A program made the position numbers and the translations under genes. From contig JADGJH010000338.1 in NCBI GenBank assembly GCA_027596945.1, positions 1-20,706 on the forward strand: 20,706 nt of DNA, read 5' to 3'. The notes beneath the pieces were generated by a model. That model saw only the letters and a list, made by a program, of their open reading frames with translations, ran no database searches and was not told where the DNA came from. Shown here in pieces: positions 1 to 11,600 of the stretch; within the stretch, counting starts at the first letter, position 1; each line of letters begins with the position of its first letter. This stretch comes from Physocladia obscura (Eukaryota; Chytridiomycota; Chytridiomycetes; Chytridiales; Chytriomycetaceae).

Positions 1-130
1 GTTAACCTTTTTGTCTTTCAAAAAAAAAAACAAAATTACCAAAAAAAAAAAAGAAAAAGAAAAAGCGAAACAAATAGGCAAAGAATTAAAAAAAAAAAAA
101 ACAAATAATAAAGCCAGGTTAACTAGCTTT
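1..130. repeat. A-rich low-complexity tract
   Basis: Several runs of ten or more A alternate with short spacers (around 20-30, 39-52 and 89-101). No gene, RNA or splice-bounded exon can be supported here. It may be the T-rich intron or downstream flank of a minus-strand gene that continues past the left edge, but nothing in the sequence decides this. Confidence 0.5.
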
Positions 131-133
131 TGC

Positions 134-781
134 TCAAAAATAGATTGAAGAATACGGACGCCGTGGAACAACAATCTGCACTTCGATTTGTCGCCGGAAA
201 GACCGAACAGGTGGGTTCGGCGCCGCAGATATTGGGGCCGTCATCTGCTGCTGCTGCTGCTGCTGTTGTTCATCCTGCGGCGGAATCAAGAGTGGTGCCA
301 ATGCTGGCTTGAACTTTTTCGAGCCGCTTTGCAGCAGTGGTGCGGATGATGTAATGCATGCAGAAGGACTGACCGTGAGTTGCGGCATTGCTGAAAGTAA
401 TAATAAAATTAATTTTTTTAAAAATGCGCTGTCGGGATTGATTCAATGCGACTTTTTTTGGCTAAAAGTTTGTTGCTGACTGGATGCTTGAATGCTGCTG
501 CTGCTGCTGCTGCTTCTTTCTGCTGGCTTCGACTGATGAAAATGTTTTTGGGTTGTGCTTCTCAACGAACGGCAGATCTCGGCTCCTTTTTTTGTTTTTG
601 GGTGGGAAAATTTTTTTTCAAAGGGCTTGATTGCCGTTCTGAGGTTCCTGCAGGGAAAAAAAAAAATAATAAAAAATAAAAATAAAAAACAAAAATATGA
701 AGAAATTTTCGCATAACGTGAATGCAAGGGTAAAAAGCGCAACTTTATTGAACAAAGCAGCATCAAACGTTTGAATAGCAA
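134..781 (-). repeat. CAG/CTG-repeat region with uncertain coding potential
   Basis: Two short CTG runs lie on the plus strand, about seven units at 245-265 and six at 495-512. On the minus strand they read as CAG/AGC. Two minus-strand open stretches carry them: 134-388 encodes a run of eight Gln, and the stretch ending at the stop at 443 encodes a run of seven Ser followed by a Gln-rich tail. Possible acceptors (TTTCAG near 390, CTGCAG at 648) precede both stretches, so they could be exons of a low-complexity protein. I could not build a model with convincing donors and a start, so I do not call a gene. Confidence 0.3.
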
Positions 782-790
782 AAAAAAAAG

Positions 791-1294
791 CTATATAATA
801 GCACCGTAGTGCCTACAAACTGTAATACCAAAATCAGTTCTTCGGCGAGAACTCAGTAGTCCATTCTTTTGATCGGAGAGTTCTGTATTATCCGAGGCAA
901 CACCAACAACGACAGGAACGTGCTGATCATGTGACAGCAAACACTGTTGGTGCGGTATTGCTTCGTTGTGAACAGACCACAGAACATCGAGCTCCTCACT
1001 GTCTAGAATGGTGGGCGAATCGCACACGTACACTGGAGATAGGCACGAAAGGGGGCTGCTTGTGCGCCTCATATTGAGGCTAGAAAATAATGTGGCGGCT
1101 GAAGCACTCAACGCGGATTGTACCGGAACAATCGCCGCCACTTTTGTGACAATGTGCGGAGGCCTTGACGGCCGTCGTCGCGCGCGCGAATCGCCAGGTC
1201 TGCTAGTATTATTGTTATTGCTGCTGTTGCTGTTGTCGCTGTTTTTGTTGCCCCAACTGTTGCTGTTGTCGGTGGTTTCGATTGTTTGTTGCAT
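791..1294 (-). CDS. Hypothetical Asn/Ser-rich protein, weakly supported
   Basis: This minus-strand frame is open for 167 residues from the ATG at 1294-1292 to the stop at 791. I recognise no family. The N-terminal 35 residues are rich in Asn, Ser and Thr and are followed by an Arg/Pro-rich basic patch; the rest has no evident membrane segment or motif. An AATAAA on the minus strand (744-749) lies about 40 nt past the stop, as expected for a polyadenylation signal. The start lies 57 bp from the start of the divergent esterase gene. A spliced version that leaves this frame at a GTATTA donor (828) and joins the Ser-rich stretch at 443-647 also keeps phase, so the C-terminus is uncertain. The whole frame could be non-coding. 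Confidence 0.35.
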   Translation of the reverse strand: MQQTIETTDNSNSWGNKNSDNSNSSNNNNTSRPGDSRARRRPSRPPHIVTKVAAIVPVQSALSASAATLFSSLNMRRTSSPLSCLSPVYVCDSPTILDSEELDVLWSVHNEAIPHQQCLLSHDQHVPVVVGVASDNTELSDQKNGLLSSRRRTDFGITVCRHYGAII

Positions 1295-1351
1295 TTTTTT
1301 GTCCTTTGTTTTCAAATCAATCAAAGTTAACAATCAAAAAAAAAAAAAGGC

Positions 1352-2533
1352 ATGACTTTTTGGAAAATTTCAGCAGTTTTCGCGACACTGCTTTACGCGG
1401 GATTCGCGGCACCGTTCGAAACAATCTACTCGTATTTGCGCGCGCGGTTTCGAGATGAAGACGGCGCAAAACGCGCATATTTCAGCCATGTCGGACTTGT
1501 GGGAGATTTAATAGCGCGTGTTGTCCGCTTTCCTGTCACCAGTCTGCGCTTGCCGAGCGACGGGCCAGTGCTGCGGTCGCTTTTGCGCGCAACGACCCGC
1601 GCACAACTGCTTTTGCTCAACCTGTTTGATCCTGTGCCGGGGGTTGTGGTGAGGCCTGAAACCGAAAAGTTTGGGACATGGGTGACCCCTCAAACTTCTT
1701 CTTTTGCCACCGCCACCGCCGCCACTTCCCATGTGATGCTGTATTTTCATGGCGGTGGTTTCGTGAATAATTCACCGGACGCGTGTGTACCACTTGCGAA
1801 GCAGCTGATACGCGCATTTAACGCGAAGGCGAAAATCACCAATCGCTCTGATATTTCACTTTCAATCTTTCTTTCGCAATATCCGCTGTGTCCAGAATCT
1901 TCGTTTTCAAACATTCTTGATGACTGTTTTGAAGCGTACAAATTTCTCTTGCATCGTGGTTACAAAAATATTATGGTCGCAGGCGATAGTGCCGGTGGAA
2001 ACATTGCTCTCAATCTCATATCTATTCTCAAAAGTGAATATCCGGATCTGATTCAGCCAATTTCAGCTGTGTTATTTTGCCCTTGGGTTGATCCGTTTGT
2101 TTCTATTCTTCCGAAAAACTTTCCCCGTGAAATCTCTCGCAACAACGATGTTCTTTCCCTCGAGAATTCTCGATACATGGCATCAAAAGTTGCCTCAACA
2201 ATCAGTTCTGAGATTGTCAGATACAAACTTTCGCCGATCGATTGGGAAAATTCTAAGCTTGCGTCGTCTATACCTGAAAAAGGAATTTTGATTGTTTATG
2301 GTGGGGGTGATATATTGCGTGGAGGTTTGGACTTCTTTGTCGACAAGATTCTTCACACAACATCTCCACCTTCTTTGTCAGATTCTTCCCACTTGATTAT
2401 CAAAAAGAGGTATCCATATGTGTGTCATGATTTTCAAATAGTTTATTTGCTCCTTTTTGGCGTGGCACAACACACAGCCTTGAAAGCAATCAGGGATGCT
2501 GCCGAATTCATGTTCAATACGGCACAGGCGTAA
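1352..2533 (+). CDS. Alpha/beta-hydrolase, HSL/Say1-type esterase
   Basis: A single-exon gene of 393 codons. Residues 133-136 are HGGG, the oxyanion-hole motif of the hormone-sensitive-lipase family. The nucleophile elbow GDSAG at 211-215 places the catalytic Ser at 213. Asp320 (in a GGGD stretch) and His359 (in CHDF) complete the triad in the usual order and spacing. The first 30 residues start with an uncharged hydrophobic stretch, probably a signal anchor. Family knowledge: fungal members include the ER steryl acetyl-ester hydrolase Say1 and assorted carboxylesterases; the substrate here cannot be read from sequence. The start follows a 13-A run and no upstream ATG fits. The gene converges on TOR with only 67 bp between stop codons. 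Unlike most neighbours it has no intron, and its N-terminal third is richer in GC with many GCG/CGC codons. Confidence 0.88.
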   Translation: MTFWKISAVFATLLYAGFAAPFETIYSYLRARFRDEDGAKRAYFSHVGLVGDLIARVVRFPVTSLRLPSDGPVLRSLLRATTRAQLLLLNLFDPVPGVVVRPETEKFGTWVTPQTSSFATATAATSHVMLYFHGGGFVNNSPDACVPLAKQLIRAFNAKAKITNRSDISLSIFLSQYPLCPESSFSNILDDCFEAYKFLLHRGYKNIMVAGDSAGGNIALNLISILKSEYPDLIQPISAVLFCPWVDPFVSILPKNFPREISRNNDVLSLENSRYMASKVASTISSEIVRYKLSPIDWENSKLASSIPEKGILIVYGGGDILRGGLDFFVDKILHTTSPPSLSDSSHLIIKKRYPYVCHDFQIVYLLLFGVAQHTALKAIRDAAEFMFNTAQA

Positions 2534-2579
2534 TTATTGTTAAAAAAGCGAAAGTAAGAACAACAAAACTTCAAATTAC

Positions 2580-2585
2580 TTTATT
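2580..2585 (-). promoter_or_regulatory. Likely TOR polyadenylation signal (AATAAA)
   Basis: The reverse complement of TTTATT lies about 15 nt beyond the TOR stop codon, in the 67-bp gap between convergent stop codons. The two 3' UTRs probably overlap. Confidence 0.45.
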
Positions 2586-2600
2586 TTGCTTCTCAAAAAG

Positions 2601-5600
2601 CTACCAAAATGCGCACTGGGTTTGAGAGAGGAATCAGACATCTAAAAGAGAAATAATAAAAGACATACCCATCCAATATAACATTGACAAAGATTTTCCA
2701 TTGAAATTGCTTGTATAATCAGCCGATGAACTTGAGAGCGAACATCAAGCGGCTCTTGAGTTTTGAAGTCCTTGCCTTTCATTTTCACGCGATTTTTAAG
2801 TATATTGTTTTTGTTGATTTGAGAAATCTTTTTACCAGTCAATTTGTTGGAAACACGATTAATAACCGCCACCGCCTTTGTATTCAACACTTCAGTGCGA
2901 TTTGCAACATCTTCGTCTGTTTTTGACAAGCATTTATATTTTTTTATTAATTAATGTAAATGTCACCTTCTGCCACGTCAGCTTCCAACGCGCGATATTG
3001 CTTTTTGCTGGTTGCAAAACGTCTCACGTCATCTTCAGAGATTGATTCTAGATTTTTTACTGGGATTAAATATTCATTCAATACCAAGAAATTCAAGCCA
3101 GCTAACCACCTTCAAGTAAGTCGATTCTTTTACCAGGAGGCTTCATATCTAAATAACCAAATTTTTTAACAACAATAGCAAAACAGAGCTCAAAATTTAA
3201 GTGTTATCACCTCCTTTTGCTGGACTTAATACGGCTGTATTTGTCAACAATCTCCAATTTATCAAAGGATCGTGAACAAACGCCTCCAACACGGCCATTA
3301 AACTGTCCTTATTTTCACGTAAAACACGCATCACATGTTCACAAGTGATTCTAAAGTTTCCTTCAATTCCGCTAACCTAAAAATCAAGTTTCAGATTGTA
3401 TTGGTTGAAAAGCAAGAAAATTCAAACCTCCATAGCATTTACAAGCATCCGAGTTAAACGGAAGGGAATTCTTTCTGGGAATTTCTCACGGTGCATGGCA
3501 ACTTCAAAGCAGTCTCCAAAATCAATATGAACAACTTTTCCTGAAAATCGTTCAAGCATCAAATTTGACGGATGACGATCACCCAGACCAAGTATATATC
3601 CGACCATTGACATCACTGCCAATGATCTTGTATAATTTGTTCGGCGTTCAAGCCAAACCTTATCATTTATATTTTCAGTATTATTGTCTTATCGTACCTA
3701 AGACAAACCTCTGAATTTTTGCTTTTCAGCCATAAAACTTTGGACAAATCTTGTCCTGTTGTATTTGCCAATGCGAATTCGAACACTTCGACTTTTTGCA
3801 GCAAAGTGAGATTATCATAATCTGGAGCCATCTACTTTGCACATTCATAAACATGAATCAAATTTTAAATGATAAGTTGTACCTGCAGCATTAGCCGATG
3901 CTCAATATTTAACAAGATTTTGCGAGATTCGCGATAATCCTTGATTATTGCGTGAAGTGTATCGGTATTTGGAACCCATCCAATAAGACCAGAATTTGGC
4001 GACAAAGGAATCACAGAGAATCTTTCGATAGTTAAATGTCGCTGGAAAGTTTCAGAATCATCTGATAATAATGTGTTCACTAGACCAAATAGCTGCATCA
4101 CTCTTTCATCCTGTCTAAGATCCTCATGCCCTGTTATGATTGAAGTCAACACTCGGAAAAATTGCGATAAATTGCAAACCTTTCAGTAAATACTGGAACT
4201 CAACACCATTATTTCCTTTAATTGACAACCTCCGTGGTCTTTGTTTTGATGTTATTACAGTGAGAATTGGGAAGAATGATTCAATTTTGATTATTGGTTC
4301 GCCACTTCTGTAAGTTCCTATAAATATAATAAAGATAACTGCTTTAGAAAGAAAGAAATGGAAAACAACAGATATACCAGGAATGGCAAGATCTAAATCT
4401 TTGGCTGCAAGAAGTTTCGGAGACACGTACTGAAGCTCGAGAGTTGTCAGATGAGGAAGTTGTTTGTTGATTCTACGGAAGACCTGTAAAAAAATATTGA
4501 AAACAACGGTGGGAAAATGGTATGAGCGAGATGGGCATGGGCGAGTTTAAAATCAACTGGAAATAAAATATTTACGTGATAGTATAGATCCCAAGCAGGA
4601 TTCAGATCATTAACATTTTGCGTTCGTTTGTATTTTTTGCACCAATCCAACGCCTCTTGAAGATCTCTGCCGAATGTTTGATTGAAAGATATTTCCCGAA
4701 GTGTTTCTGGGCCCTTTTATACGATGTTTCAGATTCGAGATTATATTTGCAAAGGGAAAACAGTAAAGCTTACTCTTTCAAGCATCTGATGTAACGGCTC
4801 CAGTGTCGCAAACATTCCCTCAACATTTTGCTCACCAAAGTAAAGCCTGGATGCATCTTCCAGACCTTCATGCCACATTTCATGCCACAAAATTGCAACT
4901 CGAATAAGTTCTTGACTGACCAACAACACCTGCATTTAAAAAAATTATTTTCGAAGTTTTTTGGACAAAAAAATTAACCTGTTCTACAAGAACACCACTA
5001 TGAGTTCTCATTTTATCCATAATTGAAACAGCAGCATTCATTCGTGATGCACTTTGAGATTTGGAAGCAACAGTCAACGACCAAACTAAAGCTTGCGGAT
5101 GGGCTCGGCCAACATCTGATAGTAATTGATGCAATAATTTTCGAACGTGAGAGCTCGGCGTATGAATGCGTGCAATCAGCTATATATAAATATGTATATA
5201 TGTATATAAAATTAATAAACAAGACGAAGAAAAAATATTTAGCTACAAATACCTGCGGAATTACTTGAAGCCAAGTGTCAATTGTTACATTGCTGAATCC
5301 TTCACTAATCGCCATGTTTACATCTTGGTTTTGTCCGTATTTAAACCAAAGGGTGAGTAGTCGAAGAGTATCTTGCAGAGAATTCTCTTTGGACAAAGCC
5401 ACCGATTGAAAAAATCCTGAAAATTTTTGAGTGATTGCCTAATATTTTGTAAGCAAACCTTGAATGGAAGACACAACATATCCTATAAGCGCGTGTGGTG
5501 GAACATTTTCTTGCTTTTGTTCAGAGTATGAGAGTGCTTCGAAATTTGAAAGAGCCCAACTGTGCCAAGCTTTATACCATGACTTGTCACAGTGTGTTGC

Positions 5601-8600
5601 AGCCAAAAACGACCTCAAAATCTCAGGTAAAACTACGTCATTGAGCTCTTCCTCAAGAGCTTGCTGCCATTCACCCAGTTTCAAGTAGCACCGAGCTAAA
5701 AGTTTGATTGTCTTTTGTCGTTCCAAATCACCCTTATGACTTTCGATTTGGACAGCAATGTCATTCAAAGTGGCAATTCCCAGTCTATCAACCAATTGTT
5801 TGGTGAAAGCGCGTAGTTGATCAAACGCATGCTCTTTTACTTCTTTCACACCAGATGACCACGCATGCTTCAAACATGCATAAGTAACATGCGGGGGGTT
5901 ATTCGAGGTATCCTGTATTTTCGACAGTTAATTTAATTGCAAAAATCGAGACAATTATTTACCAAAATCCCAAGGTCGTTTGATTCGACGCTTAATAATT
6001 TTGTCAAAATTTTAAAAGACAAACCAAATTTACCACTCTTCCGACAAAGATTTGCAAATTTAATCCACATATCATAATCTTCCATTGGAGAAACAACAAG
6101 TGCACGAACTCTCAGAACTTTTTGCCAAACTTCCACTGTTTGCTGGCACCCTTTCAGTCTGTAATTTTCTGTTTTATTTTTCTTAATTTACTGTTATAAT
6201 TACATACCTATCCATCCAAGTTTTTCGTATGAAAGCCTGCCTTTCAGGAAATTCATAGAGCTGTTTATATTGAATGATTTCATCTAATTCAGCCAGCATT
6301 TGAGTTCGCACGATGACACTAGAATAAATGATAAGCAAAATTGACTGGCTCAAAGTTTCACTTACGGATAAGCACGATTATAACTTTCACCAACCAAAGC
6401 CACTAATTCTGTGTCGAGCATTTCTCTGGACTTATCAATGAACTGCACAGCGTCATTAAATTTATCTTCGTGCAAAGCCAAAACCGCCCTAAAAAACGAT
6501 CCATCTGGACTTTCCACTTTGATCAAATTAACGCAATGTTTCATAAAATCCCACTCTTGAAGACTCCAGGCTGCAGAGGCGCCAATTGGTGCAATTGATT
6601 TTCTGATAGATTCATCGTTTGTTGAATAAAAACGTTGTTGTGCAATCGCTGACAAACTTTCCCATTCGCCCAGATTTTGAAGGCATCTCATACGACCTTG
6701 AAGCGCATCGATCGAACTGGGATCTTCGGCTTGCTTTCTCTCATATCCCGCAAGTGCGTCTTCCCATCGATTCAATTTTTCAAACCACGACGGAAACAAT
6801 TCGATATCTACACTAATATTTCAGAACAGAAAAAAGAAAAAGAAAAGAAAAAGCATACTTAAATTTTCTTGAGCAGCACGCAAAATTCCAATTGCTGAAT
6901 CTGGCTGCTGTAATTGGTTGTTGATACTGATGAGCATTTCTACAGTTTCAGGAAGGGATTCCTGGAGAAATTCTAGTTCCTTGTAGTGTAGAGCTTTGGC
7001 CCATGCTTGACAGCGCCCAGCATACGATCCAAGAGTTCTTATATCAATAGGCAGAGCTTTATCATCGTGCTCCATGAATTCGGCCAGATTTAGCAAAGTT
7101 TGCGTTATTTCTGGCGAAATAAAAGGAGCTGTCAACGCAGTTTCCAACGCCAAAACCAAATCCTCTTTATATTGCTCTGAAAGTTCAGACCAACAAGATA
7201 CGAATCCAGCGTTGAAAAGCTCTCTTGCCAACGGATTATAAACTGCTGCTAAACTTGCACACGATCGTAAAGACTCCGAGGGGGATTCTTTGAGTAGTTC
7301 AACGCTGAAGCGTCTCATCCATTCCGCCCAGTCTTCTTTATTTTGCCGTTGCGATGTATCCCAAGCTTTCTTCAGCTGGTTTTGGTTGACAGGAACTCGT
7401 TGAAGCACTTGAGTTTCGATTCTAATTTTGAAACTTAAGCAAATAAAAATAATTAATGAAGGCGTACATCTCTAATTCATTCAATTGTTCAGCTTGAATT
7501 GGCTCCTTCTTTAGGATCTTCAATACAATTGCTTCATACTCGGGATCATGAATATGCTGATTTGAAAAAGTCTTTTGACGAAAAATTTATGAGGCAGGAT
7601 GAAAATTTTAGAGTTAAAAAATACCTGTCCGATTGGTGGAATAAATAAAACAAAATCTTGTTTCATTTGACGCGCGAGAATTGAAATAACTTTAATAATT
7701 TCACTCTTAGAGTCTTTGTTTCCTGTATTCAAGATTCTCAAAAGTGGTTGGATAATTTTTGATGCTTGATCACTCAGATTAACTTTTTTTGAAAGGTTTC
7801 CAGTCACTCGGATTGCATATTTTCTTAAAGCTGGAGGTATGTCAGATCGTTCGAACAATCGAACAATCGCAGGAACAACCAACAGCAAATACTCTTCGAG
7901 AGTAGCTCCAAATATTTCGAGTGCATGGAGGGCTTTTTGTGTCGCCAATTTCGATTGACTCGAATCAAGTTCAAATATCAGTAAAATCTGTGGGAGAAGT
8001 AATGGCAAGTACGTTTTGAACTCCGCATCTAATGCTAGCGCAATTGCTTCTATTAAAGATAGAATCATAATTTGAGAGTTTGACGCAGGACTCCAAAATT
8101 CGTGCACCAGTTTAAAAATATCAGCCAGGTACGTTCGAATGTGTTGTTTGACAATCATCACAAGATCCGCCAGTTTATTAAAATGAAATTCGAGCATATT
8201 CGGAGGACATGATCTCATCATTCCCAAAAGCGATGGGATAATCTGTGTTTCAATTTAACACCAAGCTTTAGGCGGAAATAATCAACAAACCTTGGATAAA
8301 AATGGTACAAATTTGATTCCCAAAGTTGTGAACATATACATCACTGCTTGAACAACAGCTGTGTGATGAACACTTAAAGAATTGTCGCGCAGAATCTTTG
8401 TCAGAGAATTTAAAACAACAGTTGGATAATAATCATCAGATGAAGGGTTTGGCAGTGATTCCATTTCGATTCCGCTGGCCGCTTCAGGAGCAGAGACAAG
8501 CTAGAAAGTGTTTAAATATTTTACGTGATAACGAATTGCAACAAACTTTGTGTCTATAAGGATCAAGCGCACCCAAAATCCCAAGTACTTTAACAACTTC

Positions 8601-11600
8601 TAGCCGTATACTCGGTGCAGACTCGGTTTTTAAAATACCCGTCAAAATATCCAGAAGATTTGAGTAAGTAATGTATGGTGTTATCACAGTTCCAGTGTTG
8701 CTGCAAACTTGGCCCAATGCTTTTAATGCTGCTTCTCTTTTGATTGCACTACTTTGATCTTGGAGAGTGTCAATAATAATTGGTAAAATTTCATTAAAAT
8801 AAGGCAGCAAATCTTCGCATCCAACTTGAGAAAGTTCTCCAATCGCAGCAAGAGCTTTTGCAGAAACGCTTGCACTCGATTCTTTTGTTTTTGGCAAAAG
8901 AACCCTCATAATCGGACTGACATATGGTTTCACAAGTCTCTGAGAAGCGATAATTAAGTCGCACAAAAGTTTTGCTGACTCTTCTTTTTGCAGGCTATTG
9001 AAACTGTCAGAAATTAAAATAGATTCTAACTGGAACTCACCTGATGGATGAATACTGTAATTCAGTTAAAATTTTGATCAAAATTTTGCGCAATTGCGGC
9101 ATAACGTATGCAGGATTGTGTAAAGTAAGCCTTCCGATTATAGCAACTGCCAGTTCGCGAATTGCAAAAACTTCATCAGACATTGCCAAAAAAATTGATT
9201 TAATATTTTCTGCTTGAGCAAGATGATGGTCGAATCGCTCATCTAGAGACGAAATAACGGTTTTTCTGATATTTGGGTCTTAAAAGGTAAAATTATGTGC
9301 ATTAAATATATATATATATGAATGAATATATATTTCCATGCCTATATCTGTGATTCCCACGACTAAAAGTTTCTCCAGCACTTCTCCGACGATACGCATC
9401 GACATATTACTAGTCTGAATCAAAAATTCAGTTATTAAACCGTATTCTTGGAAGAATTCTGCGAACCTGATAATTAACAGGATCACACGCCAAAAGTTGA
9501 CAGCATGTAACAGCCGCGGCTTTGCGAATTCCTACATGTTCATCATCCAGGTATGTGACTGCAGACGAGCGAATAAGCTCTTGTAGCATCATTCCTGAAA
9601 AAATTTTATCAACTAAAATTCAAATAATAGAAAGGAAAAGAGAGAAAAAGGTACCGGTAAAATTGAAGCCACCCAAGCAATTCAAAGCCAGAATGATGGT
9701 TTCGATACTTTTATTTTCCGAGTTCTGAAAAATATGGTTAATCTGAATTAATAAACGTGCTGAAGAACAGACTTGGACATCTTTGAAAGAAGCTGATAAG
9801 AGCTTTCCTGGGGCACCTGGATGCCTGTACGGTTCTCCACATAAAATTTTGGATAGCATATTTAAAAATCGTTCTGCAAAAACAACAAAAAACAAGTTAA
9901 ATTCTGAATTTTGTGCAAACATTAAAACCTTGCACGATTGGCAAGAGTCGCGGAATGCGTTCACAAATATCGCACAAAGTTGTTTTCAGCTGATTCGATA
10001 GCCCAGTCTCAAAAATCAAGATTAATATTGCTTGCACACGGGATTCCAGTTGCTCTTCGAGAGCGTCGGCCAACAAACTCAAACATTGAAAAACCGGTAC
10101 AGCAAAATTCGGCTTCTTGCGGCTGGAAATTTTGTTGAAAAAAAAAGAAGAAAAAAAAAAGAAAAGGCTCTCACGCGCGAATTAGGCTTTCTCTGATTGC
10201 TCGAAATATTAAATCCAAATGAGATGATACATTTTGTTTGACAGCGACAGCAATATTTCCAATCGCAAGAAAAACTTTTTACAGAAAGCCCATAAGTCAG
10301 TAGACTGTTAAACTATTTCAATTAATACATCAATTACCAGACTCTTGCTCTTTCTCGAGGGATGTTGCTCCTTCTCGTTTTAGTTCGCCGACCAAATAAT
10401 CAATACATATATTGAGATGTGAAGTGACAAATGCAATTGTATCGTATCTTGCTAAAACAGGAAAAAGCTGAATCACAGTCTGTCTAATCAACGAATTAGT
10501 GTGCTCTCGAAGACGTACGATCGTATCCGAAGTTTCATTGTATTTCGAGTCCATAAACTAGTTGAGAGGTACTTTAAAAAAAAAATGTTGTGCAACAATT
10601 CTCACCCTCCCGGCGCCTTCCAAAAGTTCTCGATAAACGAGCAAACATCCATGTAATGAATCAGGATTGAGAGTTCTTGTCACGCCGCGCTCCGCCTCAT
10701 CATAGATTTTCCGGCACCAGTAACGTCTGAATTGACTTTCGCGCTGCTGCATCAGCTGCAAACATGCGCGCAATACTTCGGCTCCACTTTCGCGAATTGT
10801 CACCTTCAAAAAATATATTAATATTCGTCGATACAAAAACTGACTGTATCACAAAACCTTAGGATCACGCAAAGCTATCCAAACCAGTTCCAAAATTTGT
10901 GGAACATACGCAAATATCAAAGTTGGTGAACTCAACGCCAGTTCTTTGAGAACAAGGATTGCTGAATATCTTCTCGATTCGTTTCGCTCGCCTTTGAATA
11001 GGTCAAGTACAAAACAAACAAAAATGAACCAACCTTGCAGCCATTCCAGCGCCCGTTTAACTTCAAATTCAACAAATTCGGCAATAAGCGCTCCGCCAGG
11101 TTGAGCCAAACGACCTGAATTAACAGATTAGCTTCGAAACTGCGTTCACAATATCAGTACACACCCAAAGCCTTCGAGGCGAGAATTGAAATTTGCGGAT
11201 CACTTCCTGGCAATACAATTCTCAAGTAGTTTGCAAATCTGGTTGTTTGAACTGAATTCTCTTCGCTCGGAAAGTCAATCAAGCTGTCTTTTTTATTATT
11301 TATTTTAATACATTTGGTTTGAAAACAAAGCTCTTGACGAAACACACCAATGACAAGTACGCCAGCCATCTTATGGAAGATATCTTGCGAGTTAATCAGT
11401 TCAAAAATTCGCTTATTCACTTCAGTTTGCATGAACTTTGAAAAGGGCTCCCCCGAGACTTCTCTTGCATATACTATAACCTATTATCAATAGCAATTCC
11501 CAATCCAAATCAGGAAAATCTCACCATGTTAGCAGAGTTTAAAGAAGAGTTGAAAGAAAATCAATCTTAAAACAATGAGACACTCACATGATCTCTGATG

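Noticed and set aside
5180..5252. TA-rich stretch as a possible repeat element
   Set aside because: It is the interior of a 73-nt TOR intron with good ends; a short microsatellite is enough to explain it.
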